Source: Leguminivora glycinivorella
Lineage: Eukaryota > Arthropoda > Insecta > Lepidoptera > Tortricidae
Assembly: GCF_023078275.1 (NCBI RefSeq)
Contig: NC_062983.1
Location: 8,797,001-8,861,000 of the forward strand
Direction: 5' to 3'
DNA length: 64,000 nt
The notes under the pieces were generated by a model. It ran no database searches. It saw only the letters and a program-made list of their open reading frames with translations, and was not told where the DNA came from. A program made the position numbers and the translations under genes. Shown piece after piece: positions 43,427 to 57,022 of the stretch; position 1 is the first letter of the stretch, and each line of letters opens with the position of its first letter.

Positions 43427-43692
43427 AACCAACTGAATCATGACCCACCATAAGCTGATTTTGCCAAACCGTCCTAATGTAAGTAGATCGAAATTCGCTT
43501 GACGATAGGTTTTCCTTGGTGACGGAACTTGTTATCATTCTATTAGACACTGACATGTGTGTAGTGACATAATTTAGTCAGTATTTAAAACGACCTAAGT
43601 ACATTATAAGCGATAGACCGTACAGGTTTGATAGATTCAAACGCATTATCTGCCAAGTGGGTCATAATTGTCATGAATCAGTTGGTTCGAGT
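43427..43692. mobile_element. MITE with AACCAACTGATTCATGAC ends
   Basis: Left end CTAACCAACTGAATCATGAC, right end GTCATGAATCAGTTGGTT. Subterminal GACCCAC also pairs with GTGGGTC. Confidence 0.7.
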
Positions 43693-43934
43693 ACATAAAC
43701 TCACACTAATTTAATTACGCATGTATTTTCAAAAGTTATTAGCAGAGCTTATAAAAATACTCAATTCTCTTGTGCCAGTCTTAGCAATTCAGGAGTTGAA
43801 AGAAAACGAAATTGTGATAATATTACACAAACAGGTTGGTAGTCGACCTTTATTCTACATATTTTTACAAGAAATTAACAGCCATGATACCTACATCTAT
43901 ATTTGTTTTTATTCACTGTAAACCTTTTTGTTTT

Positions 43935-44453
43935 TAAGAGGATACGGTAGCGAAAATGCTAAAATGGAAAGGAGCCCCCCTTTCAACTTGGGAATTTTAG
44001 TTAAATATACAAGTGCTATTAACTAGATTTAACGAAAAAAAATTGTCCATTAAGAACAACTCAGTCAAAAGATATTTCAAAAAAATCTTTAAAATCGAGG
44101 TTCCGCTCTCGACTCTTTCCTCCTTCAAAACTTAATCAATCGGAACGAAATTTGAGAATCTAAATAACAATGAAATAATCTATGTCGGACCGTTTAGCTT
44201 TTTTGGTTCATTGTTACCAATCTTGAGTATCACACCTTTTTTTGCGCCACAATGAAAAAGGCCGTTTTTGGAAATTTTTGATTTGCTCTAGAGTCTTTAG
44301 AAAGCAGACTATCAAAAAAATCAAAACGGTCCGACACAGATAAAAATAATAACAATATGTGTTAAAAAAATCATTTCTCTATCTTCAAAAACCAGGGAGG
44401 AAATAGTCGAGAGCGTTTGTATGGAGAATTGACCCTTACCGTATCGTCTTAAA
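43935..44453. mobile_element. Repeat copy 1 of a 520-base family
   Basis: Matches 61570-62095 over its length (GCGAAAATGCTAAAATGGAA, AATCGAGGTTCCGCTCTCGA, GAGAGCGTTTGTATGGAG). The ends partly pair (TACGGTAGCGAAAAT and ACCGTATCGTCTTAA). No transposase. Confidence 0.6.
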
Positions 44454-45362
44454 CCGCGATCTAAACCAAAATATTTATAGAATAGATACTTGGCTTTAGT
44501 TCCGTAGGGTGAATCGTCTATTATCGGCCTCCTTCTATGTAATAAGTGTATGCCCATAAATAGCTAAAATAAGTTGTTTTTATTATTTGACTCTGTCACA
44601 GATTTTTTTTTGTATAAGGTATCCCTAGTAATTGGAAGGTGGCCAGTAATTGACGATTTACTCTACATAACTACATAACATTAACCTTCAGACTCTTTCT
44701 ATACATTAAATGACAATGTACGAAAGCAGATGATTACGGTACCACATAATTGAAAACCTTATTTGGAGGTGAAAAGAGTTATTTTCATTGCCAGAGCGTG
44801 CTTAATATTACATTGAATAGAACGTACATAGTAATGATATAAATAAATTAAAAAGTATTTCAACTCAATAAGATCATGTCATGTGAATCATGTGATCATA
44901 AACACATAGACCGGTCTTTGATATTTTTAGTACTGTTATATTCGTATTAATATGCATATTAGTTCTACGAAATAGTTGTATATCTAAAACCCTTCGAGAA
45001 TTATATAAAAACTCATTCATTGGTTTCATTTAAAAGAAACTTTATTTTAATTCTCTTTGCTCAGGCAGAGCAGAGCTCTTGATTCAATCAGAGGTCACCC
45101 TTTTGTCTTATAATATAACTGTTTCTAGACTAGTAAATAACTCACCTTGTCTGACCTCTGTTGAGTGTATTAATTAGTTTAAATAGTGTACCTTTATTTA
45201 TACGATCACGAGGCATTGACCAAACACCCAGCGATTTATATTACGAGTAAGCGGATAAAAACGTGTTTGATGGAAGTTATGGGGTATGTAATGCTCATTT
45301 AGTTTATGATGAAGCGAAGTGCAGTGAAGACTATAGGTACTTACCTACAAGAAGTACCTATC

Positions 45363-45525
45363 CATACTATACTAATATTATAAATGGGAAAGTGTGTGTG
45401 TCTGTTTGTTTGTCCGTACGGCAAAACGGAAAGAATTGAAGTGATTTAAATGAAGATAGTTGAAGGCGTGTCACCGAATAAGCGAGTTTCTTTCTAACGT
45501 GAGCGAAGTCGCGGGCAAAACCTAT
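45363..45525 (+). mobile_element. Lepidopteran short repeat with GAAGTCGCGGGC end
   Basis: Contains TATAAATGGGAAAGTGTGTG and ends GCGAAGTCGCGGGCAAAACC. Confidence 0.65.
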
Positions 45526-45745
45526 CTTTTATATTTCTCTAACTTAAAAGTCGCAACTCGTGTCGATTTTAAAGTCTCTTCCGTTGTGTTTTAATTATTG
45601 GCCACACACGCCACTCGTTTCGAACTCCATCTTTTCCGCACTTGTAGCGTAAATTTACTATTACGATACTAATTTTTTTTTTCAACCTCTTTTTGAGCTC
45701 TAGTTTGGCTTCTATACTTATTATGTAAAAATAAAAACGCTTTAA

Positions 45746-45845
45746 TGTACAGTAGGTTCATAAATATGTGTACATTTTTCACCTTATTGCAACGAGTTAA
45801 GGTGATGAAATGTACACATATTAATGAAATCGACTGTACCACAAA
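45746..45845. repeat. Fold-back element
   Basis: TGTACAGTAGGTTCATAAAT pairs imperfectly with ATTAATGAAATCGACTGTAC. The inner ATGTGTACATTTTTCACCTT pairs with AAGGTGATGAAATGTACACA. Confidence 0.6.
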
Positions 45846-47249
45846 AATTGTTAGTGTACAAACGCGAAGTAACTCTAAGATATCCTCCATATCTCAAAAT
45901 GTTGATGTCAAAATACTGTCTAACCTTCTTTAACTGTGTCCTGGGCCCTATTCTAGCGAATAAAATACGTGTCTAATGGGAGTAATGGGCAATGTAATGG
46001 GTCGTTTAGTGTAATCCGACGGTGGAATGTGCCCTTACGAGATCTGTTCGGCAGGCCCGCGTGTTACTGTCCCGTTTAAGGTCAGTTTCGACTTTTTTCA
46101 GACTGTGCTTAGGCTTACAGTCTAACCAAAAAGAGTAGACATTAAAAAGTGACAACATCTAGTGTCGTCCCGTTTTTTCACACATATTGATTTGAAAGGA
46201 ATGACACTACAATGTTGCCAATTTTTAATTTCTACTCTGTTTGATTAGACTGTAGGTAGGTAAATTAATTTTCCCCTCACTAGCTCGGAAACACGTGTTT
46301 TGTCCTTTAATACCAGCGGGTAAAAACGCATTTTATCCACTAGTGGGTAAAGTAAAAATGTTTAGAATCGTTAGCAGACGTTTCTGCTTGTTAAAAATAA
46401 ATTTAAAGTAATTTGACCTTGAATTAAGTAAAATTACACTCCACAACTAGGGAACAAATAATTTTTTTTTGCCGTTTTTTCTTTCGTGTATGATATCTAT
46501 TTCAATTTATTTAAATTGATAAAAGTAGGTGAATTTAGTGTGTTAAAAAACTCGCAAGTTCAGGATTATATTCTCGAATCACTCGCTTCGCTCGTGGTTC
46601 AACTATAGAATCCTTTCACTTGCTCGTTTTTCAATTCCACACTCGGCGTTAAAATACAACTTTGCCCCCTTGTATAACAAATAACTATTTTGTCTTTTGA
46701 CGCCTTTGAAGTGTATTTTGTTTTCGAGTCACGTTCGTTTACCTACGATGAAAGTAGTTTCATATCCAAAGGAAAAAAATTAAAGCCTCCGTATCCAGAG
46801 CTGTAATCGAACCACATTTACAAATTGTTAATTTAATAATCTATTTTGTTTTTGAGTATTATTGACGTTATATTATTTTATCTTTGCATGCCAAATTATT
46901 ATAATTGACGATCATAATGTAAATTCATATAGGTTAACGTAGAATAATTTATACTGTAAATAATTTACCATTATGAAATAAATAAACTAAACTAAACTAA
47001 ACTATTTTGTAAAACTTTACCGATATTTGACATTTGATCAGACAAAATATGTCTGTCTGCCGTTGCCTATTCCGCAACGCATTCAATCGAGGAAAATACC
47101 CGATGGCTTGCGCAACACGAGGTTCCGAAAACGCAGTCGCTGACTAACAGTACGTGTCAGTAGGGCTTCATAAGTACTACGTCAGCCAAGATTATACAAT
47201 GGTTATGCTCGTCTCCCATTAGTGCCCCACACATAATAAATAAATAATA

Positions 47250-47515
47250 ATAAATAAATCATGGGGACACCTTACACAGATCAACTTAGCCCCAAACTAA
47301 GCAAAGCTTGTATTAAGGGTGCTAAGCGACGATAGATACTTAAATAGATAAATAGATAAAAACTTAAATAGATAAATACATAGAAAACATCCATGACTCA
47401 GGAACAAATATCTGTGCTCATCACACAAATAGATTCCCTTTCCGGGATTAGAACGCAGGACCGCGGCTCAGCAGGCAGGGTCACTACCGACTGAGCCAGA
47501 CCGGTCGTCGCTAAT
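47250..47515 (-). mobile_element. tRNA-derived SINE
   Basis: Minus-orientation tRNA-like head (GAGCCAGACCGGTCGTC, GGGATTAGAACGCAGGACC) with the body phrase TGCTCATCACACAAATAG, and ATAAATAA repeats at the tail. Confidence 0.6.
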
Positions 47516-47634
47516 ATATTTGGTAACAGGATATTTGAAGAGTAAGAGAACATGTTGAACGATTAATGAAGGTACATTTCTGGTAAGAAACCTTAAAAAT
47601 GAACGTACAGATTTTCTAAATCCTAATATATACA

Positions 47635-47802
47635 TCCATACTTAATATTATAAATGGGAAAGTGTGTGTGTCTGTTTGTTTGTCCGTCCTTCACGGGCCG
47701 GCAAAACGGATTTTTTAAGTGGAAATAGTTGAAGGGATGGAGAGTGTAAGGCTACTTTTTGTCTCTTTCTAATGTTAGCGAAGCCGCGGGCAAAAGCTAG
47801 TA
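47635..47802 (+). mobile_element. Lepidopteran short repeat with GAAGCCGCGGGC end
   Basis: ATTATAAATGGGAAAGTGTG to GAAGCCGCGGGCAAAAGCTA. Bases 47815-47965 continue with a second common repeat ending TGCCACGGAACCCTAAAAA. Confidence 0.7.
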
Positions 47803-48103
47803 TCTTATAAATAAATACTGTAGAAATACTAAAAATAAGTAGTTCTTGAGATATATATACTAAAAATAAGTAGTTCAATAATGTGACAGACAAACAGGCT
47901 AACAGACGGATAGAGTCGCATCATAAGGGTTCCTTTTGTACCTTTTTGCCACGGAACCCTAAAAACTAGTAAGTTGTGAACGCGATGCGATGGCATCGCT
48001 GGATGTTTACCGGTCCCGTAATTCTACCCGGACGTCCTCCGGATCCGGATTACGGCAATACACATTACGCCAACTTATCGAACAGGAAGTTTAAGGTTAA
48101 GTA

Positions 48104-48327
48104 TAGTCCATTTCAAATACGAAGGCCCGATGGCACTTGAGACGGTCAATTATCGTTAACAATAGGATTAGTGATAACAAAAGATACCTGATTGCACCGA
48201 CAAAAAGATTGCACCGACGCGTGCCAATTTGAAGTGGGCCTAATTAGATAACAAAAGGCAAACATTATGAGCCCTATTGTTAAGTTTCGAGTGCCATCGG
48301 GCCTTCGTATTTGAAATGGACTATAAC
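48104..48327. mobile_element. MITE with TATAGTCCATTTCAAATACG ends
   Basis: Ends of about 35 bases are near-perfect inverted repeats including GAAGGCCCGATGGCAC. About 220 bases. Confidence 0.8.
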
Positions 48328-49167
48328 ATGGATTTATATATTACTTCGTAAGGACAAGGCCTGTGACCATCAAAAATGACAGCGTAGCGAAGTAACATCG
48401 CTGTGCGTTAACGTGAGCCAAGCTAGCAGACTATGGATACAAATAATATGGATATGTTTTGTGCACCGTCGCGCATCAAACGAGAATGGTTCTAGCCCTA
48501 TCCTTACTATTAAAATCTGTTTAAGTAATTGATAATTATACACAGTTCGGTTTCGTAGCGTAACTCGTCTCGCATACAATCGCTGTTTGGTTGCGGCTTA
48601 TGTTTACGGAAATAATTTTATTGGTTTTATGAGGAAGGTAGATCCTTGCGATCAAAATTATATTTATTAATTAATAAATTAATAGTGATGTCATTGTGTA
48701 ATTAGTGTAATTACGGAGTCTTCTTTTTAATGGGTCACAGGGTTAGGGGTCGATTAGATTAATCCATGAGACTACTATAATGGAGTGAAGATACAATATG
48801 TTAATATATCGCCTATTTATTACATAGATTGTAATAATCACTGTGTGGTGAAAACTTAGATGCTTAGAGTCAGACTAAGTCATCTTATGGTTTTGATTCT
48901 AAGTAAAATATTAGAATTTTGTGATGTTTTCAATGAAAACATTGATAGGTAATCGTCAAATATTTCCAAGTTAAAAGTAAGCGATAAAAATATTATTATT
49001 TTACCTTTTTTCCGAAGATTGGCTTTGAGAGTTTTCCGTGACCACGGCCACAGTGCAACCTGGCCGAAACGTCAGCAAAAAGGTAAAATAATGATATTTT
49101 ATCGCGTTCTACCCGTAATTCTTTTAAAATGTCTGCAAAACGCGAGAATTTAAAGTCTATAAGTAAG

Positions 49168-49302
49168 GTGCATTAGGGTAATTCCGAATGAAAGAAATGC
49201 TCGGAAAATTCCCAAAGGGGAATCTTAATACGATGGAAATAATGGTGATTTTTATGCGACTTTCGTAATTAGACGACTTTCGGAATTACCCTAATGCACC
49301 TT
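49168..49302. mobile_element. MITE with AAGGTGCATTAGGGTAATTC ends
   Basis: Inverted ends of more than 20 bases, about 135 bases total, no coding. Confidence 0.75.
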
Positions 49303-50079
49303 ACTAATCTTGTTCTATTAGTTCTACCACACGGCCCAATAAGTATTAGGATGCTTAAAATGAAACAAAATTGTCTAATACCTACCTCTAATTAAGCAAG
49401 ATGCCTTGTAAAGAGTATCGGAATGAGGTGAGCAAGCTCCACAAATGCAATTTAGTCACAAATAATTCTTAAACCTGTCCAAAACTAGTCACCAAAAAAG
49501 GCTTATAACGGTACGCTATTACAGCATTTAACTTTATTGACACAAGGATTGTACTCGCGTGTAAATGACTGAGATTTTGTTCAGTTTAGCTCTCAGGCAT
49601 GGAGTTACCTAACTAGTAGTGGGAATTTTAGACGCAAGATTAATCACACGTGTCTGCGCACGAAATTATAGGATTTATGTTACCTATACTGAGATTTACG
49701 GGATTTTATTTATAGCTTTTGAAATAACGTAGTTCGTTAGGTCAAACACATTTCTGAAAATAGCGTTTCTGTGGAAATGCAAGACCCGGTCACATACAAT
49801 ATTATAACGGTCTTATTGTTTGAGTCGAGAGTATATTTTCATAAACTATAACTCCATATATAGACGATAAAATCTAAGAAAAAACGTTCCTCAGAACCAT
49901 CAAGATTTTGAAGTAGGTACCTTATACACATGTATATGGTCGTCTGGATGGCACTAACCTTTGCAAGGTGCGGTGTAATACTTTTATTTCTCTTAAAATA
50001 AGAAATCGGACTTAAATTGATCAAGACCAGGATATAAGCAATAGTATTTGTTTTTCGTCGACCTCCTGATATTTCATTC

Positions 50080-50400
50080 ACCAAAAAAAATGTTTCTAAG
50101 ATAGGCAAGTTTTATGTTTTTCCTACTCAGAATCACGAGCCCTTTCGATCTAGGACAAAAAAGACAATAAAATGGTCCAAAAATTTTATATTATTTCTCA
50201 TACTTTCCACTTTGTAACCGCTGTAGCTGTACTGTGTTCCAAAAATGGTAACGAAGTGGAAAAAAATTTTGTGACGCTTTTTTTCACTTAGTAGGATCGA
50301 AAGGGCTCGTGATCCTGAGTAGAAAAAACATTAAATTTACCTACCTATTTTAGAAAAAGATGTTTTGGAATATTTTTTCGCGAAATGCCCATACCCCGGT
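50080..50400. mobile_element. Fold-back MITE with CTACTCAGAATCACGAG arms
   Basis: Same family as 14099-14440 and 51700-51945. Shared words include TTTCCACTTTGTAACCGCTG and GGTAACGAAGTGGAAAAAAA. Confidence 0.65.
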
Positions 50401-51163
50401 CAACACAAGCCTAGTGAAATTAATCGTTAATCATTCAAAACTGTCATCGTAACAAATTATTACACGAGAATCTACCTACTCACATTAATCACGGTATAGG
50501 AGGACCCAGATAGAGATATCTAATTAGATAATGATCTTACCATAAGCGAGCGAGCGGTAGGCGTGAAACGCAGTCAACAACAAGAGTAGTGTTTATTTAC
50601 GCCACACGCCTGAATGGTCGCGGCGTATGGCGTTTCCGCGGGATGACGTTATGAGATCACTGGAAGCGTAACACATGCATAATATACTTGGTAATTAAAC
50701 AAAGAGTACGAAGTGAAAACGTATACTGCAATACCATTGGCTGGTATATGGACGAACACAACTAATGCCTCAAAAATCGTTTTATAGGCATAGGTACATA
50801 TCTAATGCTTCACATCACACATCCATGAACGATGCAGCTTACACACAATGTTTTTGGCCAGCACACCAACTCTACAAGTAGATATATATAGAAAACTTGT
50901 CTTGTATGATGTTTCAAGCTTCGCATTGGATTAAACAATATCTTGACTAACACCATGCTTAATGGATATCGTGATATTATGATTAAGGGCCCCATGCAAG
51001 TCGTTAAGGCATCACGAAGCGTCAAGGTTGAATGAAAGGGATTAAACGTGGCTCGATGCAATCATCACATCACCATTACGTGTTAATGGCAGTCTTCTTA
51101 AGTAATTGATTTAAAAGGACGCTTCACTGCATTACGTATTTAATTTAATTCTTCTTATTCAAC

Positions 51164-51330
51164 CTAGCGTTTTCCCGGCCTAGCGCCAGGGTCCGCTTTC
51201 CTGCTCGGCCTTCTCCACTTTGCCCGGTCTTTGGCATCCTGAGGTGAGAGATTGCTCTCTTCCATGTCCGCTGTCACGACGTCCAGCCAGCGCTTCTTAG
51301 GCCTACCGCGGCCGCGTGACGTAGGACCTT
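51164..51330 (-). pseudogene. RTE-like LINE ORF, C-terminal relic
   Basis: Reads RGRGRPKKRWLDVVTADMEE and SPQDAKDRAKWRR, ending KADPGARPGKR and a stop. GRPxxRW...D is the usual C-terminus of insect RTE-type polyproteins. The upstream part is absent. Confidence 0.75.
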
Positions 51331-51699
51331 GGACGGTGAGGTTGAGGCATCAGTTTCCGACGTAGTCTACGTACGTTTACGTTTTTAATTTAATTAATTA
51401 TTTTAAATAAGTGGCGAGGTAACTTAAAACGAAATCGATTTGTATCAAGTTTGTGAGGATAAGGTTGAGTCACAGAATGTATAGGGTCCCTTATATGTAC
51501 ATTCTAAAACTCCTCTATCCGAATACTCAATGCTCTAGATAAGTTTTGTCCTAACGCTCATTCTATTATAGTATACCTTTAGGTATATTTTGTGATGTGT
51601 ATCTACAGTATCTACACACATAATGAATGCCTAAGGTATTTTCAAGATATTATCAAGAGTTTGTTAGATACTTAATACTTATCGTACAAAAAGAAGCCT

Positions 51700-51945
51700 G
51701 ATGGGCATTTTCGCGAGAACAATCACCAAAAATATTTTTTCTAAGGTAGGTAAATTTTATGTTTTTCCTACTCAGAATCACGAGCCCTTTCGATCTAGGA
51801 CAAAAAACACAAGACAAAAAAATGATCCCAAAATTTTCTATTATTTTGCATACTTTCCACTTTGTAACCGCTGTACAGTGTTTGGAAAATGGTAACGAAG
51901 TGGAAAAAAATATTGGGACGTTTTTTTAAATGCCCTGATTCGTCT
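51700..51945. mobile_element. Fold-back MITE, truncated
   Basis: Left arm plus centre of the CTACTCAGAATCACGAG family. The right arm is cut after GGTAACGAAGTGGAAAAAAA. Confidence 0.55.
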
Positions 51946-52516
51946 CTCTCTCTAGAAATAAGATTTAGTCAGATAATTTTGCGGCCTTCTTTTTATACCT
52001 GTGATTGTTCAGTCATGATTTAAAGAAGATGGTTTGAAGAAGTAATGATTTCTGGACCTTGTCGCTCTTAATCGTTTGACAGTTCCATATGACTTTTCAA
52101 ACAAGACGTTAATATAACAAGGTATAGAAATCATCACTTCTTTATGCCGGTGACTGTACCTACATACCTATATTCGTTAACGTTCAAGCGTATAGTCTTA
52201 CCTAAGTGTGACTACCTGACTACTCCTGTATGAGAGCGGTATGTATGACTGTTAAGCATACCTAAAACCCATCCTGGCGGAAATCCCTCAACTAGGCAAG
52301 CATCATGCAAAAGTATAATTTCCCTAATTACGATCGAATTTCCGCAGCTCCGTAATGGCTTCCGTAAATGTTCAAGTGTGAGCTCGTGTTCGTTCTTAAG
52401 CGGATAGGAGTAACGCAAAGGTGTAAATATTGTTTTACACGTGTTACTTAATCAAGGGCACAGTCAAGGCCAAACACCATGAAGAAAATATACAGAGCAG
52501 AGGCAGTTGCAAGAGC

Positions 52517-52825
52517 AGGGTGGCTAGCCGAATGGCACAATCGCTCACGAAACGCTCACGAAACGAAGCGCTAGTAGATATCTATCTCTATCGCGCTTGC
52601 GTATTGGCGCGACAGAGCCAGCGGCGTATCGCTTTCGTTTGGCGTCGGAGAAATGCCATTCGGCTACGGGGCCAGGGTGGCTAGCCGAATGGCACAATCG
52701 CTCACGAAACGCTCACGAAACGAAGCGCTAGTAGATATCTATCTCTATCGCGCTTGCGTATTGGCGCGACAGAGCCAGTGGCGTATCGCTTTCGTTTGGC
52801 GTCGGAGAAATGCCATTCGGCTACG
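52517..52825. mobile_element. Tandemly doubled MITE of the GCCATTCGGCTAC family
   Basis: Two copies, 52517-52673 and 52674-52825, differ at about one base (GAGCCAGCGG versus GAGCCAGTGG). Each has inverted ends TAGCCGAATGGCA and TGCCATTCGGCTA. Confidence 0.85.
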
Positions 52826-53027
52826 TAGGCAGACTTTAAAGTATTTTAACGAAACAGGGGGGGCGATTTTTGAATCTCGCATACGGGATTTTGTCACTAA
52901 AATACCGGATGAAAAACGGTGACTTGCTTATTATTTTCAGTGACAATTTTCTGAATTCGAACACGTGAGACTCAAAAATCGGCCCCCAATACCTACTTAT
53001 AAGATGCATAAATAAATAATCCATACT

Positions 53028-53225
53028 ATATAATATATAATATAATATAATATTATAAAGGGGAAAGTGTGTGTGTGTCTGTTTGTTTGTCCATCTTTCA
53101 CGGCAAAACGGAGCGACAAATTGACGTGATTTTTGAAGTGGAGATAGTTGAAGTGATGAATAGTGACATAGGCTACTTTTTGTCTCTTTCTAACGCCAGC
53201 GAAGCCGCGGGCAAAATCTAGTAAT
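53028..53225 (+). mobile_element. Lepidopteran short repeat with GAAGCCGCGGGC end
   Basis: Preceded by an AT microsatellite (TATAATATAATATAATAT). Contains AACGGAGCGACAAATTGACG and ends GAAGCCGCGGGCAAAATCTA. Confidence 0.7.
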
Positions 53226-53528
53226 AAATAAATAATGATGAATTATGCATAAATGCAATACCATAATTTAATCATTCAAAATAGTTTTAAAGAGTAGACC
53301 TGACGAGCAAAATTTCAATACATAGGTACTTAATTATCAGAATAATTGACATTAAATGGATCTATGAGTATCTTCCGTCGGAACTGACGAACGGAAGTTT
53401 CGTCCCGCGCTCCCGCGCGAATATCGTGGCGTGACGCCACCTCTTGATGCGTGATTGTAGTCGTGTAAAAAGTAAAGAGACATTGTCGTGCTCGAATGAC
53501 TATAATTTGAATAAACATAAGAAGCCCC

Positions 53529-53767
53529 TTAGGCACTGGTCCCACCGCGAGCTAGTAAGCTATGAGCTATCGGCTATAAAAACGAACAAAAGATAGTCGC
53601 TCCTGTGCAAATAAAAGAGACACGGCGATGTTTATAGTTACTCGCCCAGCGGTGTGAGCTATCAAAATCGCCGTGTCTCTTTTATTTGCACGGGAGTGCT
53701 TATCTTTTGTTCGTTTTTATAGCCAATAGCTCATAGCTTACTAGCTCGCGATGGGACCAGTGCCTTA
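53529..53767. mobile_element. Fold-back MITE with AGGCACTGGTCCCAC ends
   Basis: Almost fully palindromic, about 240 bases, with GAACAAAAGATAGTCGCTCC and CGCCGTGTCTCTTTTATTTG arms. Intact relative of 19942-20892. Confidence 0.85.
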
Positions 53768-55317
53768 GAGACCGAAGTCAACGAAGCATAATAAATAAGT
53801 ACTTAATTAGTTATGCATGTATTTTATGTTATTTAGACAATGTGACAACATACTTACTACCAAATTTTTTTATGGTCTCGAAGGAAATGTAGGTATGGAA
53901 AATATTTTTAACAGCAATACGCAAAAATATAAAGAAAATTGGATCCGTTTTGTAACGGCGAAACGTCAAAATTAGAATAAGATTCCCTATTTCTATAGGT
54001 AAGGTGCGAAAGAGTTAACCAAACTATTAAATGACGACTTTTCTGTGTCAGGTTTCAGTTAAAAATCATATAGAAAGAAAATTATGTGAGATCTTAAAAA
54101 TAAGTCTTCTGTGTACCTTCTGTTCTTAGATAATACCTAAGTCAACTAAATAAAAAAAATAACCGGTTAAATTATACAAAAGTTTGAATAGTTCTAAAAA
54201 CAATGACATCTTTCCCTCGGGAAATAGAATCGCATGCAAAATCATTGCGCGGAAAATGACAGAATTGCAGTGAAAGTGCACATCATTGTATAGTCAAAGA
54301 ATTAAATATAGATGCGGATAAAGTGCAAAAAATATATTTGCACAACCCTAAACACAAGCAATAAAGTCTTGTATTGTATACATACTTTTGGCACTTAGTC
54401 CGCAACCATATTTAATATTTTTACTGCACAGGTTTGGCGTGATTGGCCGAACTATAAACAACGAGGTATTACCACTATTATACAGCGTGTGTATTCCATA
54501 CGGGCGAATATCTTAATAACGATTAGTATCGGACCCAAGGAGCTTAACTATATGTTTTCTTTTTGAATAGATGAGATTTTTTTTTTCATACATAATAATT
54601 CAGCACGCAATGTATTACGTCCACATCAATTAGCGTACCTACCTAATTGTCATTACGACATGACGTATATGTCATGTGAAATTAAGTTTGACGGCGTACA
54701 TTGCCGCTTGGTCAGATGAAAAAAATTAATTACTCTTAATTAATAACACTTTTTAACAAAATAATTAACCTATACGATTCGTTTGATCAGATACTATAAC
54801 TGGATACATTATTCGCCCATATGGAATCCACACGCGGTATATTCTGTGGTATTACTTTCCTTGGCCGGCATCGGCAGTGTAATTACTGGCGGCTGTGATA
54901 AACTGGTGTGTAAAATAATTACATTATTATTAAGCGTGAGCGGTCTTAGTTATACATTAAATTTATGAGTTAATTTCTGTATCTAATACCTATTATAAAG
55001 AAATAAGTTGAATTTTATAGATAGTAATAGGTCTCACTGACTCTCTCTCTCTCTACTTATTCCGTTAAGAAGAACATATTTGGTAGAATGTACTTTATCA
55101 GTAAAATTAAATTTAAAAAAAAAACTCGTCTGCATTTGCATGAGACAAGAGGCCATAACATATCAATTAGCAACCTTTTGGAACCATCAAGCGAGCCGTA
55201 TGATTATTAAAGTTGTTTGTCACTGACGTAATAGTAAAAATACAAAATGACACAGTAAAATAATACTGTTATCAGCCGAGAACAGCACTCTGCCGCATAG
55301 ACATCCTGAATAGTAAA

Positions 55318-55890
55318 AACCGGCCAAGAGCGTGTCGGGCCACGCTCAGTGTAGGGTTCCGTAGTTTTCCGTATTTTTCTCAAAAACTACTGAACCTATC
55401 AAGTTCAAAACAATTTTCCTAGAAAGTATTCATAAAGTTCTACTTTAGTGATTTTTTTCATATTTTTTAAACATATGGTTCAAAAGTTAGAGGGGGGGGG
55501 ACGCACTTTTTTTTCCTTTAGGAGCGATTATTTCCGAAACTATTAATATTATCAAAAAACGATATCAGTAAACCCTTATTCATTTTTTAATACCTATCCA
55601 ACGATATATCACACGTTGGGGTTGGAATGAAAAAAAATATCAGCCCCCACTTTACATGTAGGGGGGGTGCCCTAACGAAACATTTTTTTCCACTTTTTAT
55701 TTTTGCACTTTGTTGGCGTGATTGATATACATATTGGTACCAAATTTCAGCTTTCTAGTGCTAACGGTTACTGAGATTATCCGCGGACGGACGGACGGAC
55801 GGACGGACGGACGGACGGACGGACGGACGGACGGACAGACAGACATGGCGAAACTATAAGGGTTCCTAGTTGACTACGGAACCCTAAAAA
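55318..55890 (+). mobile_element. LINE-like 3' end with (GGAC)n microsatellite
   Basis: A phrase set familiar from lepidopteran genomes: GTAGGGTTCCGTAGTTTTCC at the start, CAAATTTCAGCTTTCTAGTG, about a dozen GGAC units (55788-55845), then GACTACGGAACCCTAAAAAG. Confidence 0.6.
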
Positions 55891-56140
55891 GAGCTGCGCG
55901 GGAGTCGATAACCCGAGAAAGCGCGCGTAACGTTGACATAACCGGCGCCGGCGCCGCGCGAATTGATTATAGCCTCTGATCTCACACTTGGAGTCCTTAA
56001 AGAAATGACTTCTGACAGTACGTATATTTAGACGTGTAGTTTCACATCTTAAGTTTCAAGTTAAAATGTGAAACTGCGTTTGAAATTATAGATTTGTGAC
56101 ATATTGCACAAAAATCTTGGACGAGTGGAACTCGACCTTT

Positions 56141-56278
56141 AGTGCGTTGTCACATTATCCGATCCGATATCGGATGTCGGACCGATATCCCATACATTAC
56201 AGGCGCCATCTTGGATTTTTTTCCATTCTAATCCTTCCAACATCCGATATCGGATCGGATAATGTCAAAACGCACTAA
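56141..56278. mobile_element. MITE with GTGCGTTGTCACATTATCC ends
   Basis: Near-identical to 15177-15315, with GGATGTCGGACCGATATCCC and CATACATTACAGGCGCCATC. Confidence 0.8.
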
Positions 56279-56892
56279 ACGTCGAGTTCCACTTGTCTAA
56301 GAAAGAACGTCCTTAGAATCGACGAAGAGGTGGATTCACAATAAGGAATTTGTTATTATTAGCAATTTGTTATAACTGGTTTTGATTCGACATTGTTATT
56401 TGTTTCGTCATAGGCGCGCATTTTTCATGCACCAATCAGCATGGGCAAATGCAAGGGGCATCAAAGTCGTATAAAACTACGTTTTCACTGTTTTCAAAGA
56501 CATATACAGATAAACACTAAGAAAAAAACGTATCTCAGTACCATATAAGAAAGGTACGGTGGCCTAGATGTCATTACACCTTTGGGGTACGCACAGCTAG
56601 ATGGCACTAATATTAATATTTGACATTTTAACACATATCAAGCTAAGAATATGGGCCAAATTGTCAAAACTGAGGTTCAAAAGTTTCAAGCCTGTGTCAA
56701 GAGATGGCAGTCTATGCACTCTTATTACACATTTTACTTCGACAGTAACTCTCTGTAATACCCGATTCTCTTTGCTGTTATGAACAGTTCGGAGCGAGCA
56801 TTCGTTCATTCGTACACCGATAAAGGTATGAAAGTCAAGTGTTTCCATCTGCGCATGAACGAATCCCCCCGTTAGGAACTGTTCAAAACACT

Positions 56893-57012
56893 AAGGGCCA
56901 GTTGCATCAACCACATTTGACAGACACATCATCGTCACGCAGCAGACGTCTATGGAACTTTCCGTACAATAAAAATTAAGAACGCTTTAACGGTGACAGA
57001 CGGTTTGGTGAT
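56893..57012. mobile_element. MITE of the GGCCAGTTGCATCAA family
   Basis: Begins GGGCCAGTTGCATCAACCAC with TCATCGTCACGCAGCAGACG. The right end is cut at GGTTTGGTGATC, just before the next repeat. Confidence 0.7.
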
Positions 57013-57022
57013 CAAAACAATA

